A stretch of 14,165 nucleotides of DNA from the NCBI GenBank assembly GCA_036401755.1, contig DASWUD010000074.1, positions 1 to 14,165 of the forward strand, in the 5' to 3' direction. Below, piece after piece: positions 13,438 through 14,165 of the stretch (position 1 is its first letter; each line of letters starts with the position of its first letter). The translations under genes and the position numbers were made by a program. The notes under the pieces were generated by a model that saw only the letters and a list, made by a program, of their open reading frames with translations, had not been told where the DNA came from and did no database searches. Origin of the DNA: DASWUD01 sp036401755. Its GTDB lineage: Bacteria; Pseudomonadota; Gammaproteobacteria; Thiohalomonadales; Thiohalomonadaceae.

Positions 13438-14165
13438 ATGGACGAGCCCATCTATCCGTTTCTATTCGAGGCAATGCCGGTGGAGGAGCTCACCATCGCC
13501 ACCATCCGCACATTGGCGATGGATGCGGTGCAGCGGGCCAACTCCGGCCACCCGGGCACTCCCATGGGGCTGGCACCGGCGGCTTATGTGCTGTGGAGCC
13601 GTTTTCTGCGCTTCAATCCACGCAATCCGGCCTGGTTCAACCGCGACCGCTTCGTCCTCTCCAACGGTCACGCCTCGATGTTGCACTATGCGCTGCTCCA
13701 TCTCACCGGCTACGACCTCGCGCTGGATGACCTCAAAGCTTTCCGCCAGTGGCGCAGCCATACCCCCGGCCATCCAGAGTACGGCGTGACGCCGGGCATC
13801 GAGGTGACCACCGGTCCGTTGGGCCAGGGTTTCATGAATGCGGTGGGCATGGCCATGGCCGAGGCGCATCTGGCGGCGCGCTATAACCGGCGTGGCCACA
13901 CCCTCGTCGACCACTACACCTACGTCTTTGCCAGTGATGGCGATCTGATGGAGGGGGCCTCCCACGAGGCGGCCTCGCTGGCCGGCCACCTGGGGCTGGG
14001 CAAGCTGATCGTGCTCTACGACGACAACCACATCTCCATCGACGGCAACACGGCGATCACCTATAGCGACGATGTGGCGACGCGCTTTGAGGGTTATCAC
14101 TGGCAGGTGCAGAACCTGGGCGAGGGCGCCAATGATCTGCCGTGCCTTACCCGCGCTTTCGCTGC
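13438..14165 (+). CDS. tkt: Transketolase, N-terminal part (gene runs off the window)
   Basis: The first 242 residues of a thiamine-diphosphate transketolase are visible, out of about 660 expected. The enzyme moves two-carbon units between sugar phosphates in the non-oxidative pentose-phosphate pathway and, in autotrophs, the Calvin cycle. Signatures are RANSGHPGTPMGLA (33-46) with His38, FVLSNGHASMLHY (72-84) with His78, TPGHPEYG (109-116), and TTGPLGQGFMNAVGMA (124-139). The thiamine-diphosphate/Mg motif is ASDGDLMEG (165-173) leading to DDNHISIDGN (195-204). All expected cofactor residues are in place. GGGAGG ends five bases before the ATG at 13438; an in-frame GTG directly precedes it. 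About 13 residues precede the usual start of the conserved domain. Together with zwf it marks a pentose-phosphate neighbourhood. Confidence 0.95.
   Translation, partial: MDEPIYPFLFEAMPVEELTIATIRTLAMDAVQRANSGHPGTPMGLAPAAYVLWSRFLRFNPRNPAWFNRDRFVLSNGHASMLHYALLHLTGYDLALDDLKAFRQWRSHTPGHPEYGVTPGIEVTTGPLGQGFMNAVGMAMAEAHLAARYNRRGHTLVDHYTYVFASDGDLMEGASHEAASLAGHLGLGKLIVLYDDNHISIDGNTAITYSDDVATRFEGYHWQVQNLGEGANDLPCLTRAFA

Overview
The window looks like chromosomal DNA of a GC-rich gammaproteobacterium. The evidence is an Fsr-type MFS transporter very close to the enterobacterial protein, an RlmA-type rRNA methyltransferase, a MocR/PhzF locus, and intergenic repeats of kinds common in Chromatiales-like and related genomes. 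The genus cannot be named from the sequence. Every gene is a household or regulatory gene. I see no phage, CRISPR, toxin-antitoxin, tRNA or rRNA.

Layout. (1) 1-3233 is a divergent locus. A PLP aminotransferase (truncated by the left edge) and a PhzF-family isomerase form a GTGA-overlapping operon on the minus strand. A MocR-type GntR/aminotransferase regulator is transcribed the other way, and repeated ACAGAT motifs lie in the shared promoter. (2) 3243-3420 is a short palindromic MITE-like repeat; a second copy lies at 10524-10687 and a half-copy near 12163-12196. (3) 3821-5071 is a second divergent pair, a TetR repressor and an AhpD-like protein, with a clean palindromic operator between them. 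(4) 5396-8820 holds an aspartate/glutamate racemase-family enzyme, a DUF2127 membrane protein, an Fsr exporter on the minus strand, and a divergent AraC/NimR-like regulator. (5) 8992-14165 holds glucose-6-phosphate dehydrogenase (zwf) and the start of a transketolase (tkt), both pentose-phosphate enzymes. Between them lie rlmA and a Cdd1-like helix-hairpin-helix protein on the minus strand, and a double-domain carboxymuconolactone-decarboxylase-like protein on the plus strand.

How the genes relate. Three enzyme or transporter units each face their own divergent regulator: MocR with PhzF/aminotransferase, TetR with the AhpD-like protein, and AraC with Fsr. These look like self-contained inducible modules. 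The most unusual points are the MITE family with matching terminal repeats and apparent 7-8 bp target duplications, the MocR operator geometry paired with an enzyme of the same fold as the regulator, and the loss of expected cysteine/histidine residues in three proteins: both CMD-family proteins and the RlmA zinc site.
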